Shown here: positions 26,178 through 34,898 of the stretch, piece by piece
How positions within the stretch are numbered: position 1 is the first letter of the stretch
Layout: every line of letters begins with the position of its first letter
Origin: UBA1847 sp965658465
GTDB taxonomy: Bacteria > Pseudomonadota > Gammaproteobacteria > Steroidobacterales > Woeseiaceae
Length of the DNA: 64,000 bases
Assembly (NCBI GenBank): GCA_965658465.1
Contig: CBFHSG010000001.1
Coordinates: 62,001 to 126,000 of the forward strand
Reading direction: 5' to 3'
The notes under the pieces: model-generated
Database searches by the model: none
The model's input: only the letters and a program-made list of their open reading frames with translations
What the model was told of the DNA's origin: nothing
Made by a program: the position numbers and the translations under genes

Positions 26178-27847
26178 CCGGCGCGAATGCGGTCGTAGAG
26201 TTCGGGAGAGCGCTCGAGCGCCAGCATGATGACCAGGTCGCCGGGCTGCGCCCAGGCGAGCGCCGAGTCGAACGACGCGATTTCCTCGTCGTTGTGCTCT
26301 ATCTGGTCTTCGCGCGCGCCGCAACGGAGCAACTCGTCCCTGATGACGCCGTAAACCTCTCCCGGACCGCGCCCGCGGTAGTAATGTGCAAGCTCGGAAA
26401 CGATGACGCGGTCGAGCCCCTTTTCCCAGGCATTACGCGCAAGTTCGCGTATCAGGTCGTCGGGCCGGTCGCCCGCCTGCCCGAAGCACAGCACCTTGCG
26501 CTTGCCCTGCATGGCCGCCGCCATGTCGAGCAGCGCATCGATCGCCTGCGGGTTGTGCGCAAAATCGATGATGACCTTGAAGCCGTCGACCGCGAAGAGG
26601 TTGCCGCGTCCCGGGTTCTCTTCCTGGGTCATCGTCGTCAGGCCGCGGCGGACGTCGTCGATCGAAACGCCCATGGCGCACGTTAAAGCGGCAGCTGCGA
26701 GCGCATTCGCGGTGTTGTGCCGCGCGGCGCCCTGCAACGTGATCGGAATATCGGCGGCATTGCAGATGCGCTCGGCCGCCTCCCCGTCGATGCGCACGAG
26801 TTCGTCGTCTTCGAGGACATAGGCGATGCCGCCGTTACTCGTATGGGACAGCACAACCGGGTTTGCCGGGTTGAGCGAGAACCAGACCAGCGTTCCCGGG
26901 TAACCGCGGGCACGCTCGACCAGCCTCGCATCGTCCGCGTTCAGGATGAGCGTGCCGTTGTCGCGCACGGCCCGGCTCACGATCCACTTGATATCCATGA
27001 GTTCGTCGAGCGTGCGCGAACCGAAGTCGCCGAGGTGATCGCGGCCGATATTGGTGATCACGGCCGCGTCAGCGGCGAAGACGCCGAGGCCCCGGCGCAG
27101 CAGCCCGCCGCGGGCCGTCTCGAGGATTGCCGCGTCGACGTCCTCGTGGCGCAGCACGTTGCGCGCACCCCCCGGTCCGGACCAGTCATCGCGATCGACG
27201 ACTTCGTTGTTGACGGCAATGTAGTCCGTCGAGCTCATACCGACGGTGCGACCGGCGACGCGCAGGATGTGCGCGGCCAGCCTGACCGTCGTTGTCTTGC
27301 CGTTGGTGCCGGTGACGAGCACCGTGGGCACGTCGCGGAAACGCGCCCAGTCGAGCGATTGCGGCTCGGGAAGTTCGCGCACCGGCCAGGTCTGCGAGTG
27401 CCTGCCGAGCCCGAGGGAAACCTCGTCATCGTCCCATAGCATGGTGACGCCGTTTGCCGCCGCCTGCGCCTCGAGGTCGACCAGCGCCGGATTCGCCTCT
27501 TCGGCAATCGCGTCGCGTATCTCCTTTACGGCGGTATCGAAGTCCGGCGCATCGGCGCCGTTCAGTTCCTGATCGCAGGCGGCCCAGGCCCACTCGTTGA
27601 TCGCCGAGGCCGCGTACAGAGCATCCAGCGGCGCGGTGAACGCGAGGCTTACGCCGCCGGCGAGCTTCGCGGTGGCGAACTCAGCGTCATTCCAGCCGAG
27701 TTCGCTCAGCATCCTTCCGACGTGTTTCTTCCAGGCCGGAACGAGCCGCTCTGCCTCGTCGCCGGAACAGGCTATGTCGAGAATGCTCCCGTGCGTGTCG
27801 AAGAGGAGGCTCGGCCCGGTCAATCTGCGCGCATCCAGAAACTGCAT
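26174..27847 (-). CDS. Mur-ligase-family protein of the cyanophycin operon
   Basis: 557 residues. An N-terminal ~170-residue domain of unrecognised type is followed by a Mur-ligase central domain with the P-loop TGTNGKTTT at ~179-187, the ETARGGLLRRGLG segment and NIGRDHLGDFG, and a C-terminal Mur domain (IDFAHNPQAIDALL). The middle and end closely parallel the Mur half of the neighbouring CphA (TGTNGKTTTSRM, ETARGGMLRSGLG, LDYAHNPAA), but the ATP-grasp half is missing. It lies 8 bases downstream of cphA, as third gene of cphB-cphA-this. It may modify or extend cyanophycin or ligate another amino acid; the reaction is not known to me. Confidence 0.8.
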   Translation of the reverse strand: MQFLDARRLTGPSLLFDTHGSILDIACSGDEAERLVPAWKKHVGRMLSELGWNDAEFATAKLAGGVSLAFTAPLDALYAASAINEWAWAACDQELNGADAPDFDTAVKEIRDAIAEEANPALVDLEAQAAANGVTMLWDDDEVSLGLGRHSQTWPVRELPEPQSLDWARFRDVPTVLVTGTNGKTTTVRLAAHILRVAGRTVGMSSTDYIAVNNEVVDRDDWSGPGGARNVLRHEDVDAAILETARGGLLRRGLGVFAADAAVITNIGRDHLGDFGSRTLDELMDIKWIVSRAVRDNGTLILNADDARLVERARGYPGTLVWFSLNPANPVVLSHTSNGGIAYVLEDDELVRIDGEAAERICNAADIPITLQGAARHNTANALAAAALTCAMGVSIDDVRRGLTTMTQEENPGRGNLFAVDGFKVIIDFAHNPQAIDALLDMAAAMQGKRKVLCFGQAGDRPDDLIRELARNAWEKGLDRVIVSELAHYYRGRGPGEVYGVIRDELLRCGAREDQIEHNDEEIASFDSALAWAQPGDLVIMLALERSPELYDRIRAG

Positions 27848-27855
27848 CGGCGTTC

Positions 27856-30642
27856 CTAGTCTGCTTCTTCCCTTGCGATGCGTACACCGCGCTCGTCACT
27901 GATCAGCTCGATATCGGCCGCAAACGTGAATTCCTCTGTTTCGGGCAATTCGAGGCTGACCGGTTTCTTGCTCTTCACCTCCTCGCCGTGAGCGCCGGAG
28001 TTGAAATAGATGATCTGCTTCCACGTGCGCTTCACGTTATCGCCGAGCACGAGCACGAGGTCGCCCGGCGCCGCCATTTCGAGCGCCCTGAGCGTCGCCT
28101 CCTGCTCATCGGGAACCACCTCGATGGTGTCGGCCGACACGCCGCCTTCGAGCAGCCTGTCCTTGAGCATTACCGGCACCTCGTCAGGCTCCCTGCCACG
28201 AGGATTGTCGTCGCGGCGGCAGATATAGTGATCGAAATGTCCTGCGGCGATGCCCGCGATATCCCGGATGTCCTGGTCGCGGCGATCGCCCGGCGCCGCG
28301 AGCACCACGATACGCCGGCCCTCTACGTCGAAACGATCCACGACGTCGCAGATCGCTTTGACGGCGGCGGGATTGTGCGCGTAGTCGAGCATGACGCGGA
28401 AAGGATGCTCGTCGTAGATGTTCATGCGCCCGGGTGCCTGGAAAAAGCTCGTATCGAACGTGCGCAGGCCGTGGCGGATATCCTCCAGGCCGACGCCCAT
28501 GTTGTAGGCGAGCGCCGCCGCGAACATGGCATTCTGCACGTTGTGCATGGCGCGCCCCTCGATCGTCGCGGGAATCAGGTGCGTCCACAGGAGCGGCGTG
28601 TGGGTCTCGCCGTCATAAATAGTGATCATGTGGCCGTTCATCGCCTGTTCGAGCACGAAGGCCTGCCCGCCCGCATTGATGTGTTGCTTCACCAGTGTGT
28701 GCGACGGGTTCATCGTCACGTAACAGAGACGATTCGCATCCGTGTAGTCGGCCATCTGCAGGCACAGCGGGTCGTCCGCGTTGAGCACGGCTGCATCCGT
28801 CGCGATTTCGACCGGCACGCGCTTGACCTCGGCGAGTTGCTCCACGGTGTCGATACCGCGCAGGCCGAGATGATCGGCGGACACGTTCAGGCAGGCAGTA
28901 ACGTTGCAGCGCTCGAATCCCAGGCCGCTGCGCAACATGCCGCCGCGCGCCGTTTCCATAACCGCGGCATCCACGGACGGATCGCGCAGTATCATCTGCG
29001 CCGACTTCGGCCCGGTCATATCGCCCGAAACACTGAGCTTGCCGTCGATATAAACACCGTCGGTTGACGTCAGCCCGACCGTAAACCCGGCGAGCTTCAG
29101 GATATGCGCGAGCATCCGCGAGGTCGTCGTCTTGCCGTTCGTGCCGGTCACCGCGGCAATCGGCACGCGGGTCGGCGCACCGGGCGGAAACAGCATGTCC
29201 ACGACAGCGCCGCCGACATCGCGCGGCGTGCCTTCGCTCGGCGCGACGTGCATGCGGAAGCCCGGGCCGGCGTTCACTTCGCAGATCGCACCGCCGGCTT
29301 CACGGTAGGAGAGCGCTATGTCCCTGGTCAGGAAATCAACACCGCCGATGTCGAGACCAATGGCGCTGATGGCGCGTATGGCCATCTCCCGGTTGTCCGG
29401 ATGGATAATATCCGTGACGTCGAGCGCGGTTCCGCCAGTCGAAAGGTTGGCGGTCGAGCGCAGATAGACGACTTCGTCCTTGGCCGGAACCGTGTCCTTG
29501 TCGTAGCCGATCTTTTTCAGCAGCCGCTCCGCCTGGTGATCGAACTCGAGGCGTGTCAGCACTTTTTCGTGACCGACACCGCGGCGCGGATCTTCGTTGA
29601 CGATGTCCACGAGCTGCTCGATGGTGTGCTCGCCATCGCCCACGACATGACCGGGTTCGCGCTTGGCTGCAGCAACGAGCTTGCCGTCAATGACGAGCAG
29701 CCGGTGATCGTAACCCTCGATGTAGCTTTCCACGATCACCGTGCGGCCATGTTCCTTCGCTTTCTCGAACGCGACTTCCACCTCCTCGGCCGTCTTTAGG
29801 TTGATCGACACGCCACGGCCATGGTTGCCGGCAAGGGGTTTCAGGACCACCGGAAAGCCGATGGCCTTTGCCGCCCGCACCGCATCGCGTTGTCCGCGAA
29901 CCAGACGCTGCTCGGGCACCGGCAAGCCGAGGTCGCGCAGGATGCCGTTGGTTTCTTCCTTGTCGCCGGCGAGCTCCACGGCGATATTGCCGGTCTTGCC
30001 CGTCGTCGTCGCCTGGATCCGCTGCTGGTAACGGCCATGGCCGAACTGGACGAGGCTGTAGCGATTGAGCCGCAGCCAGGGGATATCGCGTTCTTCGGCG
30101 GCCTGCACCAGCGACGCGGTACTCGGCCCGAGCGCCCGGGCCTGCGCGTAGCGGATGAATATGTCGCGCTCGTCCTCGAAGTTCCACTCGGGCGGCGGTG
30201 CACCGTCGGGCTTTATTTCTTCGGGCAGCAGGCTCAGCAGCAGTTTCAGCGCAAGCGCGCTGGCTTCCCGGCCAACGGCCTCGTCCTTGTACTGGAACAC
30301 CATGTTGTAGAAACCCGGCTGGCCTTCGATGGAACGGGTGCGGCCATAGGTGACGGGCGAACCGGCGACGTTCTGCAGCTCGATCGCCACGTGTTCCATG
30401 ACGTGTCCCAGCCAGGTGCCCTGGTCCTCGCGCAGGCGCCTTAAAAAGCCGCCCGGCTCCCTGTACGAGCAACCGTGTTCATGCAAGCCGGGCAGCACCT
30501 CGAGCAGCGGCTCGATAAATGCCTCACCGAGGCGACCGGTCGGCCACGCCTCGAGCTCACCGAGGTCGATGATGTGCCGGATGACCCTGAAGTGAGCCCA
30601 GATATTCGGACCAACGTAGACGTTGGTGCTGACGATTTTCAT
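27856..30642 (-). CDS. cphA: Cyanophycin synthetase
   Basis: 928 residues, within the usual CphA1 length (~870-900+). N-terminal domain (1-160, MKIVSTNVYVGPNIWAHF), ATP-grasp domain (~220-480; VVLKPLAGNHGRGVSI, EVNAGPGFRMHVAPSEG) that adds arginine in bacterial CphA, and Mur-ligase domain (~495-900; TGTNGKTTTSRM, LGLRGID, MLDYAHNPAA) that adds aspartate. It polymerises Asp and Arg into the storage polymer multi-L-arginyl-poly-L-aspartate. The operon order cphB-cphA-Mur-like ligase gives both synthesis and breakdown from one promoter. Confidence 0.96.
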   Translation of the reverse strand: MKIVSTNVYVGPNIWAHFRVIRHIIDLGELEAWPTGRLGEAFIEPLLEVLPGLHEHGCSYREPGGFLRRLREDQGTWLGHVMEHVAIELQNVAGSPVTYGRTRSIEGQPGFYNMVFQYKDEAVGREASALALKLLLSLLPEEIKPDGAPPPEWNFEDERDIFIRYAQARALGPSTASLVQAAEERDIPWLRLNRYSLVQFGHGRYQQRIQATTTGKTGNIAVELAGDKEETNGILRDLGLPVPEQRLVRGQRDAVRAAKAIGFPVVLKPLAGNHGRGVSINLKTAEEVEVAFEKAKEHGRTVIVESYIEGYDHRLLVIDGKLVAAAKREPGHVVGDGEHTIEQLVDIVNEDPRRGVGHEKVLTRLEFDHQAERLLKKIGYDKDTVPAKDEVVYLRSTANLSTGGTALDVTDIIHPDNREMAIRAISAIGLDIGGVDFLTRDIALSYREAGGAICEVNAGPGFRMHVAPSEGTPRDVGGAVVDMLFPPGAPTRVPIAAVTGTNGKTTTSRMLAHILKLAGFTVGLTSTDGVYIDGKLSVSGDMTGPKSAQMILRDPSVDAAVMETARGGMLRSGLGFERCNVTACLNVSADHLGLRGIDTVEQLAEVKRVPVEIATDAAVLNADDPLCLQMADYTDANRLCYVTMNPSHTLVKQHINAGGQAFVLEQAMNGHMITIYDGETHTPLLWTHLIPATIEGRAMHNVQNAMFAAALAYNMGVGLEDIRHGLRTFDTSFFQAPGRMNIYDEHPFRVMLDYAHNPAAVKAICDVVDRFDVEGRRIVVLAAPGDRRDQDIRDIAGIAAGHFDHYICRRDDNPRGREPDEVPVMLKDRLLEGGVSADTIEVVPDEQEATLRALEMAAPGDLVLVLGDNVKRTWKQIIYFNSGAHGEEVKSKKPVSLELPETEEFTFAADIELISDERGVRIAREEAD

Positions 30643-30663
30643 TGATGTCGTCCTGTTATGCCG

Positions 30664-31494
30664 CTAGCTGGCGGCCCCCGCACTTGCCTGCCGGGTAATG
30701 GCGTCAAAGCGCCCGCCCGCGATCAGGATGTGCAGCTTTACGTCGATCAGGCTCACGGGATCCCCCCGCCGTGCCTGGTCCATGGAAGAATAACTCAGTT
30801 CCGTCGGGTCGATGACCGTGATTCCACCGCTGCCGATGACGTCGAGCTTGTCACCGGGACGGATGAAGGCCGCCGTGTCTTCGTCCAGGCCGAGACCCAC
30901 CGCGAACGGATTGTAGGCGAGTGCCGTCAGCAGGCGTCCGAGACGATCGCGCTCCCGGAAGTGCTGGTCGATGATGAACTTGTTGGTCAGGCCGAGCCCT
31001 GGCGCCATTGTCACCATATCCGGGTGCGGTGTACTGCCCTCGATGCCGCCCGCAATCATGTGTTCGGGCATGAAAGCAGCGCCCGCCGATGTGCCGGCAA
31101 CGTGCATACCCTCGGCGTTACGCCGCCGGATTCGTTGCGCAACCTCGGTTCCGCCCAGGGTGGTAGACAGGCGTAGCTGGTTGCCGCCGGTCATGAACAC
31201 GCCGTCCGACTTGTCGATATACTCGAGTTCGCTGCTCGACTGGCAATCCTCGCGCGTTACGAACGCCAGCACCTTTGCATGCTTGACGCCGAGCCGGCGA
31301 AACAGCTTTTCGTAGTTGCGGCCAGTGTCCTCGAGCTCGCTCGCGGTCGGAATGATGCTGATGCGCGAATTCCTGCCGCCGCACAGGTCGACGAATCGGT
31401 CCAGGATTTCCGGGTTGTGCAGCTTTTCTTCGCCGCCGCCGATGGGGATGATGTAGCCGCGGTCTCCGCCGCTTACTTGATTTGACGGGCTCAT
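30664..31494 (-). CDS. cphB: Cyanophycinase
   Basis: 276 residues from ATG 31494. Serine peptidase S51 family: IIPIGGGEEK at the N-terminus, the nucleophile elbow HVAGTSAGAAFMPEHMI and the conserved FIIDQHFRERDRLGRL. It hydrolyses cyanophycin to beta-Asp-Arg dipeptides. The absence of a signal peptide points to intracellular use of stored polymer. It is the first gene of the operon, 21 bases before cphA, and divergent from queF with a 43-base gap. A longer frame to 31539 lacks family similarity. Confidence 0.95.
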   Translation of the reverse strand: MSPSNQVSGGDRGYIIPIGGGEEKLHNPEILDRFVDLCGGRNSRISIIPTASELEDTGRNYEKLFRRLGVKHAKVLAFVTREDCQSSSELEYIDKSDGVFMTGGNQLRLSTTLGGTEVAQRIRRRNAEGMHVAGTSAGAAFMPEHMIAGGIEGSTPHPDMVTMAPGLGLTNKFIIDQHFRERDRLGRLLTALAYNPFAVGLGLDEDTAAFIRPGDKLDVIGSGGITVIDPTELSYSSMDQARRGDPVSLIDVKLHILIAGGRFDAITRQASAGAAS

Positions 31495-31521
31495 TAAAAC
31501 ACTTGCTGGGAACGGGCCGGT

Positions 31522-31527
31522 ATTGTA
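31522..31527 (-). promoter_or_regulatory. Possible -10 box (TACAAT) for the cyanophycin operon
   Basis: On the minus strand GTGTACAATACC lies 27 bases before the cphB ATG, inside the short cphB-queF gap. The -35 would fall in the start of queF and is poor. No ArgR-like box was recognised. Confidence 0.3.
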
Positions 31528-31537
31528 CACGACGAAC

Positions 31538-32350
31538 ATGACTGAATTGCCACTCGGAAAAACCAGCCGCTATCCCGATCGCTACGCACCGGATACGCTG
31601 TGCCGCATCGACCGCGCCGATAACCGCGAGCGCATCGGTCTGGGCCCGCCGCTGCCGTTTTCGGGCGTCGACATCTGGAATGCCTGGGACCTGACCTGGC
31701 TGGACGAGCACGGTCAACCGCAGACGGCCACCGCGGAGATTCGTATCCCGGCAGAGTCGCCGGGCATCGTGGAATCGAAATCGATGAAGCTCTACCTCGG
31801 TTCATTCGCGATGTCCGCGTATGCATCGCCCGACGCGGTCCGCGACCTGATCGAGTCGGACCTCGGGGACTGCGTGGGCGCGGCCGTGTCGGTACGAATC
31901 GATACGCTGGGCAGCACCCGGGCGCGCGGTGTGCGGCGGCTGCCCGGCGAATCGCTCGACCGTAACGGCGTCGGTTGCAAAAAGTGGGAGGTCAACCCGG
32001 ACCTGCTGCGCGCCGATACCGCTGAAGTCGTCAGCGAAGATCTGCACACGGACGCGTTGCGGAGTCTTTGCCCGGTGACGGGGCAACCGGACCTCGGCAG
32101 CCTGCTGGTGTGTTACGAGGGTCCGAAGATCGATCGTGCGTCGCTGCTGCGCTATATCGTCTCGTACCGCCGCCACCAGGATTTTCACGAAAACTGCATC
32201 GAGCGCATGTTCGTCGACCTGCTCGACCGCTGCAGTCCTCGCAAACTGACCGTGTACGCGCGCTACCAGCGCCGCGGGGGGCTGGACATCAACCCGTTCC
32301 GTTCCAATTTCGAGGCAACGGCAAGAAACCTGCGTCTCTGGCGGCAGTAG
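31538..32350 (+). CDS. queF: NADPH-dependent 7-cyano-7-deazaguanine reductase, long form
   Basis: 270 residues from ATG 31538 (an in-frame TTG at 31523 is less likely). This is the two-domain, E. coli-type QueF. The substrate-binding ESKSMKLYL motif, catalytic Cys in SLCPVTGQPDLG, and HENCIERMF (His/Glu pair) are all present. It reduces preQ0 to preQ1 in queuosine biosynthesis. No other que genes are close, so it appears to be transcribed alone, divergent from cphB. Confidence 0.95.
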   Translation: MTELPLGKTSRYPDRYAPDTLCRIDRADNRERIGLGPPLPFSGVDIWNAWDLTWLDEHGQPQTATAEIRIPAESPGIVESKSMKLYLGSFAMSAYASPDAVRDLIESDLGDCVGAAVSVRIDTLGSTRARGVRRLPGESLDRNGVGCKKWEVNPDLLRADTAEVVSEDLHTDALRSLCPVTGQPDLGSLLVCYEGPKIDRASLLRYIVSYRRHQDFHENCIERMFVDLLDRCSPRKLTVYARYQRRGGLDINPFRSNFEATARNLRLWRQ

Positions 32351-32371
32351 CCGGCGCCAGCCGCACGCGGC

Positions 32372-33181
32372 TCAATCGAGATCCTCGGGATCGAGCCTGT
32401 GACCCCAGCCTTTCTTCGCCTCGAGGTAACGGCGGTTCGCGGCCGTGACCCCGATGACGTGTTTCACGGGAGTGACGTCGGTGAGACCGAGCGCGGCAAG
32501 ATCATCCAGCTTCTTCGGGTTGTTGGTCATCAGGCGAAACGGTTTGCCGTCGTGAAAATGCCTGATGAGCGTAGCCGCGTCGCTGAAATCGCGCGAGTCA
32601 TCGGGCAAGCCCAGTGACCGGTTCGCCTGGTAGGTGTTCTCCCCTGCGTCCTGCAGCAGGTAGGTCGCGGCCTTGGCCCACAAGCCGATCCCGCGGCCTT
32701 CGTGGCCGGACATGTAAATCACCATGCCGCCCTGCTCGTCGTCGGCGATGGCCGCGATCGCGTGATGCAGCTGCGGACCGCATTCGCAGCGTTCCGAGCC
32801 GAATACGTCGCCGGTAAGGCAGCTGGAGTGCACGCGTATCAGCGGATTCGTCCACGCCGCAGGATCGCCGATGATGAGCACGCAGTTGACGGCCATCGAT
32901 GACGCGAGATTGGCGAACAGCGATTGCGTATGTTGCGCCCGAAGCTGATCCGCGAGTTCCTGGACCTTCGACAACTCCGTGTTGCGAACGCAGGCATACC
33001 AGGTGACGTCGAGATGCCGGCCGCCGATCGTGAGCGGCAGCGGGATCGGTCCCAGCACGCTGATCGCCTGGCCGCCGCCACTTTCGTCCGCATCGAGCTT
33101 GTGCCCTTGCCGGTTGATGCGGATCAGCTTGCCCTCCGCAACCAGGCGCTTGCGGATGGTGGGATCGAGGTAGGTGAACAT
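32372..33181 (-). CDS. ribA: GTP cyclohydrolase II
   Basis: 269 residues. The hallmark is RVHSSCLTGDVFGSERCECG with the three zinc cysteines, followed by HEGRGIGLWAKA and TNNPKKLDDLAALG. It opens GTP to start riboflavin synthesis. It is single-function, lacking the RibB half, and carries a ~60-residue N-terminal extension relative to the ~200-residue E. coli enzyme. The leader shows no FMN riboswitch, and no other rib genes are nearby. It converges with queF 21 bases away. Confidence 0.92.
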   Translation of the reverse strand: MFTYLDPTIRKRLVAEGKLIRINRQGHKLDADESGGGQAISVLGPIPLPLTIGGRHLDVTWYACVRNTELSKVQELADQLRAQHTQSLFANLASSMAVNCVLIIGDPAAWTNPLIRVHSSCLTGDVFGSERCECGPQLHHAIAAIADDEQGGMVIYMSGHEGRGIGLWAKAATYLLQDAGENTYQANRSLGLPDDSRDFSDAATLIRHFHDGKPFRLMTNNPKKLDDLAALGLTDVTPVKHVIGVTAANRRYLEAKKGWGHRLDPEDLD

Positions 33182-33245
33182 GGGGTCGCATTATGACGGA
33201 CTGTGCAGGCAGCGGGAATCGCGTACGGCGTCGAGACGAAAACAC

Positions 33246-33296
33246 TTGCTGACCCGACGGTCATTAATTATACTTACTGACCAGCAAGTCAGTAAG
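33246..33296 (+). promoter_or_regulatory. Promoter and operator of the TetR-efflux operon
   Basis: TTGCTG (33246-33251), 17-base spacer, TATACT (33269-33274). Overlapping the -10 and the start region is a perfect dyad CTTACTGAC-CAGCAA-GTCAGTAAG (33273-33296), ending 8 bases before the tetR ATG. The position and 9-base arms are typical of an autorepressing TetR operator blocking RNA polymerase. Confidence 0.75.
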
Positions 33297-33304
33297 GATC
33301 CGGC

Positions 33305-33913
33305 ATGACGCAACCGCGCTATCAGCGCCGCAAGGAGGACCGCCCGCAGGAGATCACGGCAGCGGCGTTCGCCGCGTTCGCCGAAAAAGGCTTCACGGCA
33401 ACCAAGGTCGAGGAAGTGGCACGCCGCGCCGGCGTCAGCAAGGGCCTCCTGTACCTCTATTTCAAAACCAAGGAGGAGTTGTTCAAGGCCGTTATCCGCA
33501 ACGTCGTGACGCCGCGCGTCGACGAGCTGACCCGCACCCTTGACAGCTCCGAGCTCAGTGCCGAAGCCTTCATACGCGGACCCCTGCTCGCCTTCATGCA
33601 GCGGCTGCCGGGATCCCCCGCGAGCGTCGTGATTCGGCTGATGATTTCAGAAGCGCCGAAACATCCCGATCTCGTGGATTACTACTGGGACAACGTGGCT
33701 TCCCGCGGCCTCTCGGCATTGCGGCAGCTGCTCGACCGCGGCGTCGAGGACGGCGACTTCCGCGAGAGTGCCGTTAACGAACTGCCGCAGCTGCTTCTTG
33801 CCCCGGTAATTATGTCGATCGTGTGGGGCATCGTGTTCGCGGATCGCTCGCTCGACACGGACAAACTGATCGCAACGCACGTGGACATGATCCTCGCCTA
33901 CATCAAGGCCTGA
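33305..33913 (+). CDS. TetR/AcrR-family repressor of the adjacent efflux operon
   Basis: 202 residues. N-terminal helix-turn-helix: EITAAAFAAFAEKGFTATKVEEVARRAGVSKGLLYLYFKTKEELFKAVI. The C-terminal domain is of the TetR_C type found with HlyD/ABC efflux operons (AFIRGPLLAFMQRLPG). It is first in a four-gene operon (13 bases to the adaptor gene) and is immediately preceded by a perfect inverted repeat overlapping its promoter, so autoregulation and control of the three transport genes are the straightforward inference. The inducer is unknown. Confidence 0.88.
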   Translation: MTQPRYQRRKEDRPQEITAAAFAAFAEKGFTATKVEEVARRAGVSKGLLYLYFKTKEELFKAVIRNVVTPRVDELTRTLDSSELSAEAFIRGPLLAFMQRLPGSPASVVIRLMISEAPKHPDLVDYYWDNVASRGLSALRQLLDRGVEDGDFRESAVNELPQLLLAPVIMSIVWGIVFADRSLDTDKLIATHVDMILAYIKA

Positions 33914-33926
33914 CGGGAGCAATTGA

Positions 33927-34898
33927 ATGCGTCCAGCAAAACTTATCGTTGCGTGCCTTGCGGCCATAGCGCTCGCGGCGTGCGACAACTCGGACAATCT
34001 CGACATCATCGTCGGCGAGCTGGCATCGGACCGGATCGAACTCGTCGCGGAGGTGAACGAACCGATAGTCGAGATTCTCGTTGCGGAAGGCGAAACCGTG
34101 ACGGCGGGACAACTCATCCTGCGCCAGGACGACACACGCGCCAGCGCCCGACTGCGCGAAGCCGAAGCGGCCGTCGCACAGGCTCGGGCACGGCTCGACG
34201 AACTCGTCCGCGGCCCGCGGCAGGAGCAAATTGCCCAGGCACGCGCAAATCTCGCCGGCGCGAAGCGCGAGATCGAATTCCGGCGCGCGCAATTTCAGCG
34301 GGCTAAAGACCTGCTCGAAAAGGCGCTCGCATCGCCGGAAACGCGGGATCGCGCCAAAGCCGAACTCGACGCAGCCGATGCGAATCTCGACTTGCGGCGG
34401 GCGCAACTCGAGGAGCTGCTTGCCGGCACCACCGTAGAGGAGCTCGCGCAGGCGGAGCAGGCGCTGAGCCAGGCGAAGGCACGGCGCGACGGCGCGTTGC
34501 TTGACGTCGAACGTCTCAGGCTGACGGCCACCGTGGCCGGCCTGTTCGATAGCCGGCTTTTCGAAGTCGGCGAGCGTCCGCCGGCCGGGCAGCCCGTCGC
34601 CGTGATACTCGGGGGACAGCAACCGTACGCCAGGGTCTATATCCCGGAGCGCCTGCGTGCACGGGTCCGGCCCGGAACCGATGCCCGCGTAGCCGTTGAC
34701 GGCATCGATGCACCGATTTCCGGTCGCGTCCGCTGGGTGGCACATGAAGCCGCGTTCACGCCGTATTTTGCCCTGACCGAGCGGGACCGCGGCCGGCTCA
34801 CTTACCTGGCCAAGATCGATCTGGAGGAGCAGCAGGAACGGCTGCCGGACGGCGTACCGGTCGAAGTCGAGCTGCTGGTGCCGGACGACGGCCCGTGA
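33927..34898 (+). CDS. Efflux adaptor lipoprotein (HlyD/membrane fusion family)
   Basis: 323 residues. Residues 1-19 are a lipoprotein signal with lipobox LAAC (Cys19), so the mature protein is lipid-anchored in the periplasm. A biotinyl-lipoyl-like half motif (IVEILVAEGETVTAGQLILRQDD), a long coiled-coil hairpin rich in Ala/Arg/Glu/Leu (about 70-180) and a beta-barrel domain follow. It resembles YbhG-type adaptors that work with an ABC pump and TolC. Its stop overlaps the ATPase start (GTGA), so the genes are translationally coupled. Confidence 0.87.
   Translation: MRPAKLIVACLAAIALAACDNSDNLDIIVGELASDRIELVAEVNEPIVEILVAEGETVTAGQLILRQDDTRASARLREAEAAVAQARARLDELVRGPRQEQIAQARANLAGAKREIEFRRAQFQRAKDLLEKALASPETRDRAKAELDAADANLDLRRAQLEELLAGTTVEELAQAEQALSQAKARRDGALLDVERLRLTATVAGLFDSRLFEVGERPPAGQPVAVILGGQQPYARVYIPERLRARVRPGTDARVAVDGIDAPISGRVRWVAHEAAFTPYFALTERDRGRLTYLAKIDLEEQQERLPDGVPVEVELLVPDDGP

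Noticed and set aside
33182..33304. FMN riboswitch upstream of ribA
   Set aside because: The leader is short and shows none of the conserved riboswitch stems; most of it is the promoter of the divergent tetR gene.
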